Part shown: piece after piece, positions 1-10,577 of the stretch
Layout of the letters: every line of letters begins with the position of its first letter
Position numbering within the stretch: position 1 is the stretch's first letter
Assembly (NCBI RefSeq): GCF_022539505.1
Contig: NC_061512.1
Span: 150,085,962-150,149,961 of the forward strand
Reading direction: 5' to 3'
Length of the DNA: 64,000 bases
Source of the DNA: Lolium rigidum
Taxonomy: Eukaryota > Streptophyta > Magnoliopsida > Poales > Poaceae
Made by a program: the position numbers and the translations under genes
The notes under the pieces: generated by a model
Seen by the model: the letters and a program-made list of their open reading frames with translations, nothing else
The model's database searches: none
What the model was told of the DNA's origin: nothing

Positions 1-1760
1 CCAGCCGTGATCTCCCAGGGTAACACGGCTTCTTGTCCATAGACCAGATGGTATGGCGAGGTTTTCACTGCCCCATGACATGACATGCGATAAGCCCACA
101 AAGCCTCTGATAATACCTCGTGCCAACGCCTAGGATACTCGTTGATTTTCCTCTTAATCAGCTTGATAAGGCTCTTGTTGGACGCTTCGGCCTGTCCATT
201 TGCCTGAGCATAGTATGGGGATGATCGGATCAACTTAATTCCCATGCCCTCGCAGAAATCTCTGAACTCGCGAGAAACGAAAACCGAACCTCCATCGGTC
301 GTGATGGTGCAGGGAATCCCAAATCTGTGAATGACATGCTCTTTCACGAAACCGATAACGTCCTTCAATGCCACGGACTTCATAGGGACGGCCTCCACCC
401 ATTTAGTGAAATAATACGTAATGGCCAAGATCCACTCGTGGCCATTGCTCGATGCAGGATGGATTTTGCCGATCATGTCCATGCCCCATCCTCGAAATGG
501 CCAAGGCTTGATGATGGGGTTCATTGCTGATGCGGGTACCATCTGAATGCTCCCAAACTTCTGTCATGCTTGACACCCTTTATAGTAATTGAAACAATCC
601 TCAAGCATGGTGGGCCAATAAAACCCTTATCGCCTGATCAACCACTTCATCTTATGAGCCGATTGATGAGTTCCACAGGCGCCTTCATGTACCTCGTGTA
701 AGAGCCGATTTGCCTCGGCTGTTCCCAAATATTTGAGAAGTAACCCTTCCAAAGTCCTGTAGAACATGTCATCTCCAATAAGCACATACTTCATGGCTTT
801 GTACCTTATCCGTTTAGGTGCCCCCCGAGCCGAATCTTTCAAGTAGTTGAAGATATCGGCTCTCCAATCGTCTGGCTCCATGAAATGTATCTGGACATCG
901 GCTCCTTCCACTGTCTCCTTATAGCCTGACGCCATCTGTGCGAGATCGTTCGCCTCCGTATTCTGCGACCTCGGGACCCAGTTGAAGTTTTTGTACCTAA
1001 ACTGTGTCATCAGCTCGCGGCAATGCATCCACAACGGGAAGAGCGACTCGCTCTCACACTTGTATTCGTCCGGGAGATCACCAACTTTGAGTCTCCAAAG
1101 AGTTCCACTGCTTCTGCCCTGGCTTCAATTAGCAACTCCATCCCCTTACGTACTGCTTCATACTCAGCAACATTATTGGTGCAAGGGGTAGATAGCTCGA
1201 TGGAGAAGGTGTAGGTTGCCCCGGGCGACACGAGTAGGATGCCGATGCCGCAACCATCATCGCAAAGCGATCCATCGAAGAACATGGCCCATGCACGTAT
1301 AGACGGTGCTGCTATATTAGTGTTGATTCGTTCGGCGATCAGATCGGCCGGGGCCTGTCCTTTAGCTGCTTTCACAGGTTGATACCGGAGATCCAATTCG
1401 ATAATGCAAACATCCATTTACCGAGTCGGCCTTTCGGAACGAGGAGCCGACGACATGTGCTTGATGACGTCTGATTTGCAAATGATGACGATTTCTGCTG
1501 TCAGAAATATGTGACGAAGCTTGGTGCAGGTAAAAAATAGGCAGAGGCACAACTTCTCAATCTCCGGGTACCTCGTCTCTGCGTCCAACATCCTTCTGCT
1601 GAGGTAGAAAGCGACTCGTTCCATACCATCATAGATTTGCACTACCACTGAGGCGATGGAAGTATCGGCTGCGACGAGGTAAATATAGAATGGCCTGTCT
1701 TGCTGGGGACGGAACCAACACGGGCGGCTTCGTTAGATACTCTTTAATCTCATCAAACGC
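1..1760 (-). pseudogene. Broken RNase H and integrase of element D2
   Basis: In the living element this polyprotein region would degrade the RNA strand of the RNA-DNA hybrid and insert the cDNA. Visible motifs are FDGS and LFGDSKLV of RNase H (about 1290 and 1080), the HEVHEGACGTH half of the H2C2 zinc finger (about 690-650), and integrase text around TTDGGSVFVSREF and YYAQANGQAEASNK (about 310-190), the latter holding the second Asp and the Glu of the DDE triad. The frame is broken several times. Three breaks or changes lie at CTG/CAG sites: near 1071 one base is missing, and near 1440 and 1456 the plus strand carries extra or altered bases. An in-frame stop falls beside the second zinc cysteine pair near 570. 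It is not expected to be functional. Confidence 0.8.
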
Positions 1761-1978
1761 TCGATTGTTGCTCGCCCCCGGTGAAACTCCTCATCGGGTT
1801 TGATTTTTCCCATGAACGGCTCAATTCGTCACGACGGATTAGAGATGAACCTTCGGCGAAATTGATTTTGCCGATGAGACTTTGGAGTTCCTTCTTGGTG
1901 GTAGGTGGCTTCATTGTTCGCACTTGCCTCTTGACTTTTCGAGCCGATCTCAATTCCACGTTCATGAACTAGGAAGCC
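1..1978 (-). mobile_element. Gypsy (Tat-like) pol fragment, element D2
   Basis: This is a minus-strand piece of a Ty3/Gypsy retrotransposon. Read from high to low coordinate it gives the end of reverse transcriptase and the connection region (about 1760-1420), RNase H (about 1417-1010), a zinc-binding segment (about 700-560) and the integrase core (about 500-1). It runs off the left edge of the window and into a 100-N gap on the right, so no LTR or target duplication can be seen. CCGAT-rich wording and the segment DSARGAP are shared with the plus-strand element D at 4777-4910, so both belong to one family. Assignment to Gypsy is firm from domain order; Tat-like is inferred from the link to D, which carries antisense genes. 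Confidence 0.85.
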
Positions 1979-2078
1979 NNNNNNNNNNNNNNNNNNNNNN
2001 NNNNNNNNNNNNNNNNNNNNNNNNNNNNNNNNNNNNNNNNNNNNNNNNNNNNNNNNNNNNNNNNNNNNNNNNNNNNNN
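1979..2078. other. Assembly gap, 100 N
   Basis: Exactly 100 N. The round number suggests a scaffold join of unknown true size. It separates the minus-strand D2 fragment from unrelated repeat sequence, so adjacency across it is not proven. Confidence 0.99.
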
Positions 2079-2202
2079 CTTTGGAATCTCTTCAAGGGTG
2101 AGACTCGATACCCCCTCGTTGCTACCATCTTCTAGATTGCATCTTGGCTTGGATTGCGTGTTCGCGGTAGGAAAATTTTTGTTTTCTATGCAACGTTATC
2201 CT
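2079..2202. repeat. Unassigned repeat fragment resembling a retrotransposon LTR end
   Basis: About 124 bases between the gap and the Athila-like element E. The text from about 2135 (TTGCATCTTGGCTTGG onward) to the TATGCAACGTTATCCTACAG at about 2187-2206 resembles 3' ends of Triticeae LTRs that I recall, but no second copy or boundary is present here. No coding sequence seen. Confidence 0.35.
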
Positions 2203-3903
2203 ACAGTATGATCAAGGTTATGATGGCATGTCACTTCAGAAATTATCTTTGTTATCGTTTTACCTGCTCGGGACGAGCAGAACTAAGCTTGGGGATGCTG
2301 ATACGTCTCCGACGTATCGATAATTTCTTATGTTCCATGCCACATTATTGATGATATCTACATGTTTTATGCACACTTTATGTCATATTCGTGCATTTTC
2401 TCGGAACTAACCTATTAACAAGATGCCGAAGAGCCGCTTGTCGTTTTCTGCTGTTTTTGGTTTCAGAAATCCTAGTAACGAAATATTCTCTGAATTGGAC
2501 GAAATCAACCCCCGTGGTCCTATTTTGCCACGAACCTTCCGGAAGACCGAAGAGGAGTCGAAGTGGGGCCACGAGGCGCCGCCACCATAGGGCGGCGCGG
2601 CCCGGCCCCGGCCGCGCCGACCTATGGTGTGGGGCCCTCGTGTGGCCCCCGCGTTGCCCTTCCGCCTACTTAAAGCCTCCGTCGCGAAACCCCCGGCACC
2701 AAGAGCCACGATACGGAAAACCTTCCGCAGACGCCGCCGCCACCAATCCCATCTCGGGGATTCTGGAGATCTCCTCCGGCACCCTGCCGGAGAGGGGATT
2801 CATCTCCCGGAGGACTCTTCACCGCCATGGTCGCCTCCCGGAGTGATGAGTGAGTAGTTCACCCCTGGACTATGGGTCCATAGCAGTAGCTAGATGGTTG
2901 TCTTCTCCTCATTGTGCTTCATTGTTGGATCTTGTGAGCTGCCTAACATGATCAAGATCATCTATCCGTAATGCTATATGTTGTGTTTTTCGGGATCCGA
3001 TGGATAGAGAATACTATGTTATGTTAATTATCAAGTTATTACCTATGTGTTGTTTATGATCTTGCATGCTCTCCGTTATTAGTAGAGGCTCTGCCAAGTT
3101 TTTGCTCTTAACTCCAAGAGGGAGTATTTATGCTCGATAGTGGGTTCATGCCTCCATTGATATCTCGGGACAGAGTGACGTAAAGTTCTAAGGTTGTGGA
3201 TGTGCTCGTTGCCACTAGGGATAAAACATTGATGCTATGTCTAAGGATGTAGTTGTTGACTACATTACGCACCATACTTAATGCAATTGTCTCGTTGTTT
3301 AGCAACTTAATACTGGAAGGGGTTCGGATGATAACCTGAAGGTGGACTTTTTAGGCATAGATGCAGCTGGATGGCGGTCTATCTACTTTGTCGTAATGCC
3401 CAATTAAATCTCACTATACTTATCATGACATGTATGTGCATTGTTATGCTCTCTCTATTTGCCAATTGCCCGACTGTAATTTGTTCACCCAACATGCTTT
3501 TATCTTATGGGAGAGACACCTCTAGTGAACTCGTGGACCCCGGTCCTTTCTTTTATACCTGAAATACAAATCTGCTCGCAATACTTGTTCTTTACTCGTT
3601 TTCTTGCAAACAATCATCTTCCACACAATACGGTTAATCCTTTGTTACAAGCAAGCCGGTGAGATTGACAACCTCACCGTTTCGTTGGGGCAAAGTACTT
3701 TGGTTGTGTTGTGCAGGTTCCACGTTGGCGCCGGAATCTCCGGTGTTGCGCCGCACTACATCCCGCCGCCATCAACCTTCAACGTGCTTCTTGACTCCTA
3801 CTGGTTCGATTAAACCTTGGTTTCTAACTGAGGGAAACTTGCCGCTGTGCGCATCACACCTTCCTCTTGGGGTTCCCAACGGACGTGTCAACTACACGCA
3901 TCA
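2203..3903 (+). mobile_element. Athila-like Gypsy element E: 3' internal end and 3' LTR
   Basis: The internal stretch 2203-2298 matches, in opposite orientation, the 3' internal end of element B next to 25080. It ends in the polypurine tract AAGCTTGGGGATGC (2285-2298). The LTR then runs from TGATACGTC at 2299 to ACACGCATCA at 3903, about 1.6 kb, like the LTRs of B. The 5' part of the element is missing: it ends at a junction near 2203 or in the gap. No 5-bp duplication can be confirmed. On the right the LTR directly abuts protease coding of element D, so E probably landed inside D. Several CAG/CTG sites differ from B by one inserted base. Confidence 0.85.
2584..2675 (+). promoter_or_regulatory. 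GC-rich hairpin and TATA-like box in LTR E
   Basis: Arms at 2584-2602 and 2610-2628 pair at 18 of 19 positions around a 7-base loop. About 40 bases downstream is TACTTAAAG (2667-2675), in the position of a TATA box for the LTR promoter. The same arrangement is seen in the solo LTR and in both LTRs of element B. Confidence 0.55.
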
Positions 3904-4484
3904 CGGCCCGCGGCCAGTTATCTTTGAGAAGCCACGAGAAAAAAGCTACAGACACCTGAAAGCCCTGTACTTACGAGGTTATATCAATGGGCAGCCTGTC
4001 AACAAGATGCTGGTGGACACCGGAGCGGCAGTCAACATTATGCCATACTCCATGCTACGTCGGTTGGGACGCTCTAGCTCGGATCTGATCAAGACCAATG
4101 TTACACTGAGCGATTTCAACGGCCAAGCTTCTGAAGCACAAGGTGTTCTGAACGTGGATCTGACCGTAGGAAGAAAAACCATCCCTACGACGTTCTTTAT
4201 TGTCGATAGCAAGAGCACCTATGTTGTCCTCGCTAGGGAGAGATTGGATCCACGCCAATCGTTGCATTCCATCCACGATGCACCAATGTTTAATACGATG
4301 GGATGGAGATGAAGTAGAGGTCGTCCACGCGGATGACTCAGCCGAGATTTCAACGGCCGGCATGAACGTTTGGGAGACTGGCAGGCCAAGAGCCACTCTC
4401 GGCATCACTTTGGACGACTGCGAGCGCATCGACGTGACAAAAAACGGGGTGAGGCTGGTCTTATCCACCGGCCTGACCGTGTAA
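3904..4484 (+). pseudogene. Retroviral-type aspartic protease of element D, frameshifted
   Basis: The protease would cut the Gag-Pol polyprotein inside the virus-like particle. The active-site motif DTGAA is at 4016-4030, preceded by INGQPVNKMLV and followed by VNIMPYSMLRRLG. The reading frame is open to 4230. There an extra base in a CTG context (CTCG at 4229-4232) throws the ribosome out of frame; the expected downstream text, containing GRDWIHAN, continues in another frame to a stop at 4484. The 5' part of the gene was separated by insertion of element E at 3903. Confidence 0.8.
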
Positions 4485-4515
4485 CAAGAGCAAAATCTAT
4501 GGACGTACGTGGCAA

Positions 4516-4938
4516 GGCCGATCCTTGTGATCGGCCCCAAAAAATAAAAAAGGGATAGTCTTGTCTCAAGCATGTCACGTAGTTATAGTAAAGCAAGACC
4601 AGGATGTAAACCTTCATTGAGCAATACAATCAAAATGGGGGCCGATTCCAGCAATCGGCCCATGTTATCCTCGCCATACGTTTTGCCTGTGTTCAATGTC
4701 GATCTAGCAGGTGACGAAAAGCTAGGGTCTGGGTTATATCGGCTGATGAACTGGAAGAAGTCAACATTGGTCCCGACGGAGCCGATGTTCAAGTACAGTG
4801 CCTTGGCTAACTACAGAGCCGATATCTGCAGTTACCTGACAGATTCGGCTCGGGGGGCACCTAATCGGATGAACATGTGCGATGAACATGTGCGATACAT
4901 GGGCAGTGAAATATTGGGGGCCGATAGAAAAATCGGCC
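4516..4938 (+). repeat. Three GGCCGAT...ATCGGCC hairpins in element D
   Basis: Short inverted repeats: 4516-4523 pairs with 4529-4536 (8 bp, 5-base loop); 4639-4647 with 4653-4661 (9 bp, 5-base loop); 4919-4925 with 4932-4938 (7 bp, 6-base loop). They lie in the untranslated stretch after the protease. More copies of the motif are at 5723-5745, 6746-6767 and, in the LTR, 10300-10320. Confidence 0.7.
4777..4910 (+). pseudogene. Fragment of RNase H-integrase linker of element D
   Basis: The plus-strand translation includes ADICSYLTDSARGAPNR, close to ADIFNYLKDSARGAPKR on the minus strand of D2 (about 870-815). It is a short remnant of the polyprotein between RNase H and the integrase zinc finger. 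Its presence next to the protease, with no reverse transcriptase between, shows a large internal deletion in this copy or in its source family. Confidence 0.65.
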
Positions 4939-5088
4939 AGTAAAAGTAAAAAAAAAATGGCATAAATAGACAATAACAGTCGATGCACAGACATCGACTT
5001 TAGAACTAGGTGACAAAGCCGATGCACAGCCATCGACTCTGGAGTACCAACTTGTACAAACTTGTTTCTCAGATTACATAGGGAGACT

Positions 5089-6559
5089 CTACTGAAGGAA
5101 CATCTCAAGGGCATGGAGGGCATCAGCACGAACACGATCCACCTCGGCGATCTCGGCCTCATCACCTTCATCTTTGCCTGCTACCAGCTGCTTGTTCAAG
5201 GGCCTCCAATTCTTTGCGCAAGGTCGCCAGTTCAGTCGTGCTGTCAGATGTGTCAGTTTTTGCATCCAAGGCAGCCTTCTTCTCATTAAGCCGTTGGCAT
5301 TTGTCTGCAATATCGGCTTTCAACGAAAGCTGGGCGTGGCGCAGGTTGATTCTCTGACGAGCCGATACCACTCTTAACCTGTAGGCAGACGGAGTTACGA
5401 CTGGCCAAAGTTTCACCTGCAGCGTCACCGGAAGATGAGGCTGGATATCCTCCAGAATGCTCTTCACTGCCTCGGAGTCTTCAACCAATGTCTCGATGGA
5501 GGAGGAAAGCAGGGTCTTGAGATGCTGGAGTTGACCATGTGTAGTGCTGGGTCCTGGCCCTTCGCTCGTTTTAACAATAGCCGGCTCGATGGATTCGGGG
5601 TCATATGTTAGCAGGCTTGAAAGGTCATAACCCTGACAGACAACAAGAAAACGTCAGGAGATAGCAAAGGAGTAAGGTAGACCTAAAGGGAAGGATCATA
5701 CCTCTCCTAAGACCAGAGGAACAGCCGATGAAGAGGTGATCGGCTCTGGTGTTTCTGCTGTTGGTTTGGCCAAATTGGCCACTTCTCAGCTGCACTCGTA
5801 GAAGTTGCTAGGTCCAGGGCGCCGGATGGCATTGGTATCTCCTCGACTTCCCCACTGGAGGTGTCGTCAGTCTGCAAAGAGAATGGTTAGCCGATGAGAA
5901 CGACAAGGGGTCGGTATACAAAATGGTCCAAGGAAAGGATGGAGTTACGTTTGATATCTCCTGGTTTGATGAAGAGGCTTGCGGTTCCTTGCGAACTCTC
6001 TTGATGCATCGGCTCTTTGTGCGTAGGCTGCCCTGCCTCGCTTTGATGGGAGTTTGGGAGACAGCAGGTGCAGGGGCTGACCTTTTCTTGGAAGCCGACG
6101 GTGGAAAGTCTGGTTGACTCCGCGTGGTGGTTTTCTCAGAATTTCCCGAGCTCGAGTCCCTTCGACTGGACTGTGTGTCCTCACTAGAGTTTCCTTCAGG
6201 AGAGGTCTGTAGAAGAAATACAAGTATGCTGCAGAAGTCTAGAAGGATGGATGAAATCAGTCAAAGCATGGGTGAAACTTACGTGTGAGCCTTCTTGAGA
6301 TGGAGTAGGGCTTTGGCGCTTCAGAGTCTTCCTGGCAGCTACTTTCCTCACCGCTGTTCTCGCCTTGACTGAGGCTCGGGGGGCAGCTGACCTAGTAGAC
6401 ACTCTGCTTTTGGAAGCCGATTTGGGAGACATCGGCCGGTTTCTGCATCACAACCTTCTTCAAAGGTGGTGAGTTTTTGCAGAAGAGGACCACCGGGGCT
6501 GCTGGGAGGAATCCAAAAGGGGAGCCATCATCATCTACCGGGTCTGGACCATCCTGTTG
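5089..6559 (-). pseudogene. Antisense spliced gene of element D (coiled-coil protein, unknown role)
   Basis: This gene runs opposite to the element. Canonical GT-AG introns can be proposed at 6282-6207, 5948-5872 and 5701-5633, each 69-77 bases with pyrimidine-rich acceptors, giving exons 6559-6283, 6206-5949, 5871-5702 and 5632 to about 5089. A further acceptor is at 6560. The first exons are rich in Ser, Lys and Arg (AARKTLKRQSPTPSQ); the last encodes a charged, heptad-like segment (KADIADKCQRLNEKKAALDA). Antisense genes downstream of pol are known in Tat-lineage Gypsy elements, and their role is not established. I could not verify an unbroken frame through all exons, so it is listed as a probable pseudogene. 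Confidence 0.5.
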
Positions 6560-6942
6560 CTGCAAGAAGATAGAGCAAGGTTATAAAGGGAAATCACGGC
6601 TGGGTCGAGACGTGTCACGTTTCAGAATGACTTGACAACTAAAGAGTATGCAGCCCTGATGAGTGATAACGTTGAGGATCTTATAGAACTCAGACTTTGG
6701 TCACTTGAGAAAATTAAGGAGTACAAAGTATCATGATCAGTTAAAGACCGATACGCTGCTATCGGTTCTTTGCGTGTTGACTTGCGTTAACAATCGGCAA
6801 AATTGGTATGAAGGCAGAATCGGCTGAGAAGTATTTTCTTCATTAATAAAAAGGGCTCTTACAGGAAAGAGCCGATCGCTCAAGGAAGAAAGAACAAAAG
6901 CCGATTACTACTACTACTAGTCCTATGCTAGTAGTCCCTGAT

Positions 6943-7416
6943 CTACGGGCCGTTGCTGCCCTCGTCGTCGTCATCGCTGCCGCCGGCGCAGCTGCTGGCG
7001 AGCTCTTCGTCGCTGCTCCCGTAGCCCTCTACGGGAGCCTCGTCCTCCTCGTCGTCGTCGTCGTCCCACCAGGCGCGGAAGCGCTTTGCCGGCGGGTATT
7101 CGTCGGAGGAGGTGTCATCCTCCTCTTCCTCCTCCTCGTCGGAAGAGGTGAAGTCGTCCCAGGAGAAGCGGTCGTCCTCGCTCTCCGCCTCCTCCTTCCC
7201 GTCAACGAGGAATTGGAGGTCGTCTTCCCCGTCGGTCAAGGACTTGTCGTCCTCGGACCAGACGGAGGAATCGTGGTCCTCCTTGTCCCACGTCGTCGGG
7301 GCGAGGATGTCGTGCGCCGCCAACGAGCCCCACTCTGGCGTCGGCTCACGAAAGGGAGACGATACGTAGGAGAGGTTTGAGGAGGCAGAGGAGGAGGAGG
7401 AGGAGGAAGAAGACAT
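6943..7416 (-). CDS. Antisense acidic Ser-rich protein of element D
   Basis: A 157-residue open frame starts with M followed by a run of serines. It is rich in Asp, Glu and Ser throughout (for example DDFTSSDEEEEEEDDTSSDE) with a single Lys/Arg patch (PPAKRFRAWW). No catalytic domain is recognisable; it looks intrinsically disordered, like acidic nuclear proteins. It lies upstream of the spliced antisense gene on the same strand and could be its first exon or a separate gene. A weak TATA-like string TATTTAA lies on the minus strand at 7499-7493, about 80 bases before the start codon. Low-complexity coding DNA can hold open frames by chance, so function is uncertain. Confidence 0.45.
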   Translation of the reverse strand: MSSSSSSSSSASSNLSYVSSPFREPTPEWGSLAAHDILAPTTWDKEDHDSSVWSEDDKSLTDGEDDLQFLVDGKEEAESEDDRFSWDDFTSSDEEEEEEDDTSSDEYPPAKRFRAWWDDDDDEEDEAPVEGYGSSDEELASSCAGGSDDDDEGSNGP

Positions 7417-7680
7417 GGCTACAGAGGAAGGGGGTTTTTTGCCGATGGCTAGTATGGAGCAAGAGGATGAAGGGGCGAACTGCTCGACGCGGTTAAATAA
7501 TGGGATATTGGGGAGAGTTAATGTTACAGCGGTTTCCGAGGAAGTGGTGCCAAAGAATTGTCAAATCGTGCAGAGAAGTTGAGAAGGCAAGGCATCGTGA
7601 TGAAGGATACTGCAGCGGTTCTGCTCTGCTACGACATGACCCGACGAAGAAAAAGCAGAGTGATTTTGGAATTATTATTT

Positions 7681-7695
7681 CCAAAACCAGGGGGG
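7681..7695 (+). promoter_or_regulatory. Polypurine tract of element D
   Basis: CCAAAACCAGGGGGG just before the LTR start at 7700 is the expected primer for plus-strand DNA synthesis in a Gypsy element. Confidence 0.6.
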
Positions 7696-7910
7696 CATGT
7701 GTTATCACCAGAATTTGACCGGATCAGAGGTGGGCCGCGATTAAGATGGGCTTGAAGAATATACATGGAAGATATACATGAATCGGCCTTGTATACAAAG
7801 TTTGGGCTAGTTTGCCCGTGTATCTGTAAATATAGTAGGATATGTGTCGGTTAGATAGAATTTGGCTCGTGCACGGTTGGGATTATTCCCACGTTAGAAA
7901 GTCTACGGAC

Positions 7911-7918
7911 TATAAATA
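7911..7918 (+). promoter_or_regulatory. TATA box of LTR D
   Basis: TATAAATA about 210 bases into the LTR, followed by a plausible transcribed leader. This is the likely core promoter of element D transcripts. Confidence 0.6.
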
Positions 7919-8492
7919 TGTATCTAGGGTTATTGAGAAAAACAACAATCACGTTCATCACAAACCAATCTAGGCGCATCGCCAACCCCTTGTTTCGAGG
8001 GTTTCTTCCGGGTAAGCATCATGCTGCCTAGATCGCATCTTGCGATCTAGGCGATATACGTTTATTCATTGTTCATGCGTTGCTCGTGCTGAAGCCTTGT
8101 TGATGGCGAGCAACGTAGTTATCATAGATGTGTTAGGGTTAGCATTGTTTCATCGTGTCACATGCTTTTGTCCATGCAACCCTTAGATGTCTAGCCGCCC
8201 TTACACCTATCTTAGGTGTAAGGGCGGCACCTCGCTTGATCATTGTTTAGTAGATCCGATCTCGTTATGATTGCTCCTTGTTCTTCAAGGATTAGTTTAA
8301 TATCTGCATAGTTAGGCCTTGCAAACGGGTTGAAGGATCCAAGTAGCACGTAGGGTGTAGTTTGCTAGCCCTAGATAAGATGTTCCGGGGATCAACTTCA
8401 TGTTGGTTTTTAGGCCTTGTCTAGGGTTGGTTTATTATCACCGTGCGTGGCTGCCAGGCTCAATCACGCGTAGGATGTTCCGATTATGTGGT

Positions 8493-10204
8493 TGATACGT
8501 CTCCGACGTATCGATAATTTCTTATGTTCCATGCCATATTATTGATGATACCTACATGTTTTATGCACACTTTATGTCATATTCGTGCATTTTCTGGAAC
8601 TAACCTATTAACAAGATGCCGAAGAGCCGCTGTCATGTTTTCTGCTGTTTTGGTTTCAGAAATCGTAGTAACGAAATATTCTCGGAATTGGACGAAATCA
8701 AGACCCAGGGTCCTATTTTTTCCGGAGCCTTCCAGAACACCCGAGAGCCTCCAGAGGGAAGCCCTGGGGGCCCCACACCACACCCTGGCGCGGCCAGAGG
8801 GGGGGGCCGCGCCGCCCTATGGTGTGGGCCCCCCAGGCCCCCTCCGAGGCTGCCCTTCCGCCTATTTAAAGCCTCCGTCGCGAAAACCCTGATGCGAAGA
8901 ACCACGATACGGAAAACCTTCCAGAGCCGCCGCCATCGCGAAGCCAAGATCCGGGGGACAGGAGTCTCTCGTTCCGGCACCCTGCCGGAGCGGGAAGTGC
9001 CCCGGAAGGCTTCTCCATCGACACCGCTGCCATCTCCACCGCCATCTTCATCACCGCTGCTGCTCCCATGAGGAGGGAGTAGTTCTCCATCGAGGCTCGG
9101 GGCTGTACCGGTAGTTATGTGGTTCATCTCTCTTCTATGTACTTCAATACAATAATCTCATGAGCTGCCTTACATGATTGAGATTCATATGATGATGCTT
9201 GTAATCTAGATGTCACTATGCTAGTCAAGTGAGTTTTACTTATGTGATCTCCGTGAGACTCCTTGTCCCACGTGTGTAAAGGTGACAAGTGTGTGCACCG
9301 TGTGGGTCTATTAGGCTATATTTCACAGTAATACTTACTCACCGTTATGAATGGCGTAATGAAGTGCTTATTTATATCTCTTTATGATTGCAATGTGTTT
9401 TGTATCACAATTTATCTATGTGCTACTCTAGTGATGTTATTAAAGTAGTTTTATTCCTCCCGCATCGGTGTAATGGTGACAGTGTGTGCATCCGTGTTAG
9501 TACTTGGCGTATGCTATGATCATGATCTCTTGTAGATTGTGAAGTTAACTATTGCTATGATAGTATTGATATGATCTATTCCTCCTACATAGCGTGAAGG
9601 TGACAAGGTGCATGCTCGTGTTAGTACTTGGTTTACTCGTGTTGATCTTTCTTGCACTCTAAGGTTATTTAAATATGAACATTGAATTGTGGAGCTTGTT
9701 AACTCCGGCATTGAGGGTTCGTGTAATCCTACGCAATGTGTTCATCATCCAACAAGAGAGTGTAGAGTATGCATTTATCTATTCTGTTATGTGATCAAAG
9801 TTGAGAGTGTCCACTAGTGAAAGTCTATTCCCTAGGCCTTGTTCCTAAATACTGCTATCACTGCTTGTTTACTGTTCTGCTGCGTTACTACTGCTGCGTT
9901 ACTACTGCTTGTTTACTGTCCCGGGCAAAGCACTTTTCTGGTGCCGTTGCTACTACTTATTCATACCACCTGTATTTCACTATCTCTTCGCCGAACTAGT
10001 GCACCTATTGGGTGTGTTGGGGACACAAGAGACTTCTTGCTTTGTGGTTGCAGGGTTGCATGAGAGGGATATCTTTGACCTCTTCCTCCCTGAGTTCGAT
10101 AAACCTTGGGTGATCCACTTAAGAGAAACTTGCTGCTGTTCTACAAACCTCTGCTCTTGGAGGCCCAACACTGTCTACAAGAATAGAAGCTCCCGTAGAC
10201 ATCA
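8493..10204 (+). mobile_element. Solo LTR of an Athila-like Gypsy family
   Basis: A 1712-bp LTR from TGATACGTC to GTAGACATCA, flanked by the 5-bp duplication GTGGT (8488-8492 and 10205-10209). No internal sequence, primer site or polypurine tract adjoins it, so it is a product of recombination between two LTRs. It contains a GC-rich hairpin (about 8766-8835), a TATA box TATTTAAA at 8863-8870 and imperfect repeats of a GGTGACA...GTGTTAGTACTTGG motif (about 9270-9630). The inverse of its 3' end is found again at 63370-64000 (element G). Its CTG/CAG sites look normal, unlike those of G. Confidence 0.92.
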
Positions 10205-10577
10205 GTGGTGAAAACCCTAAATCGTCGTAGGTCGTTTTAGCTTTATTTTGATCAAGCAGGACCACCATGTGATCGTAGACCTCATACGAATCATGGGTAG
10301 ATCGGCTCCTTGAGCCGATCCACAGGACAACCTGAGAGCCGATCGAGGCTCGTATTTAATGTTTACGTGTATGCCATGCAGGAAACTAAGCGAAGCAAAT
10401 CCATCACCTTCCCGACCGGTATAGGTCAGGTGGCACGCCTCTGCACCAGCATCGGACGTGCGTGCCGAGGCTTTGCGGGCCGTCGCTCGAGGGACCAGGG
10501 CCAGCCGCAGTCCTGGGAGCCTCCCGGCTCTACTGTGTTGCCCGTCGTTGCTCGCCGGTGGGTTTCTGACCGCAACA

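Larger units (their letters stand above)
3904..10577 (+). mobile_element. Tat-like Gypsy element D (3' part, non-autonomous)
   Basis: Plus-strand element with aspartic protease remains (3904-4484), a short fragment of the RNase H/integrase linker (4777-4910), antisense genes (5089-7416, minus), a polypurine tract (7685-7695) and its 3' LTR (7700-10577, interrupted by a solo LTR). Reverse transcriptase and most of integrase are absent, so this copy would depend on another. The antisense genes between the pol region and the LTR are a known trait of Tat-lineage elements. Its right end abuts the sequence GAAAC in the truncated left LTR of element F. The intact right LTR of F also has GAAAC there, so D probably inserted into F. 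The left end lies outside the readable region. Confidence 0.75.
7700..10577 (+). repeat. 3' LTR of element D, split by a solo LTR
   Basis: It begins TGTTATCACC at 7700, directly after the polypurine tract, and ends CGCAACA at 10577. Without the inserted solo LTR (8493-10204 plus one copy of its target duplication) it is about 1.16 kb. It contains a TATA box at 7911, a direct-repeat-like GCGATCTAGGCG/GATCTAGG region near 8025-8050 and a CCGATC hairpin at 10300-10320. Confidence 0.7.

Noticed and set aside
2299..3903. Solo LTR
   Set aside because: A polypurine tract and element-B-like internal sequence directly precede it, and no flanking 5-bp duplication matches, so it is the 3' LTR of a truncated element.
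6925..7380. 151-codon plus-strand Val/Leu-rich frame
   Set aside because: Mirror of the acidic Ser-rich minus-strand frame; its composition is the complement of GAG/GAC/TCC codons, not a membrane protein.
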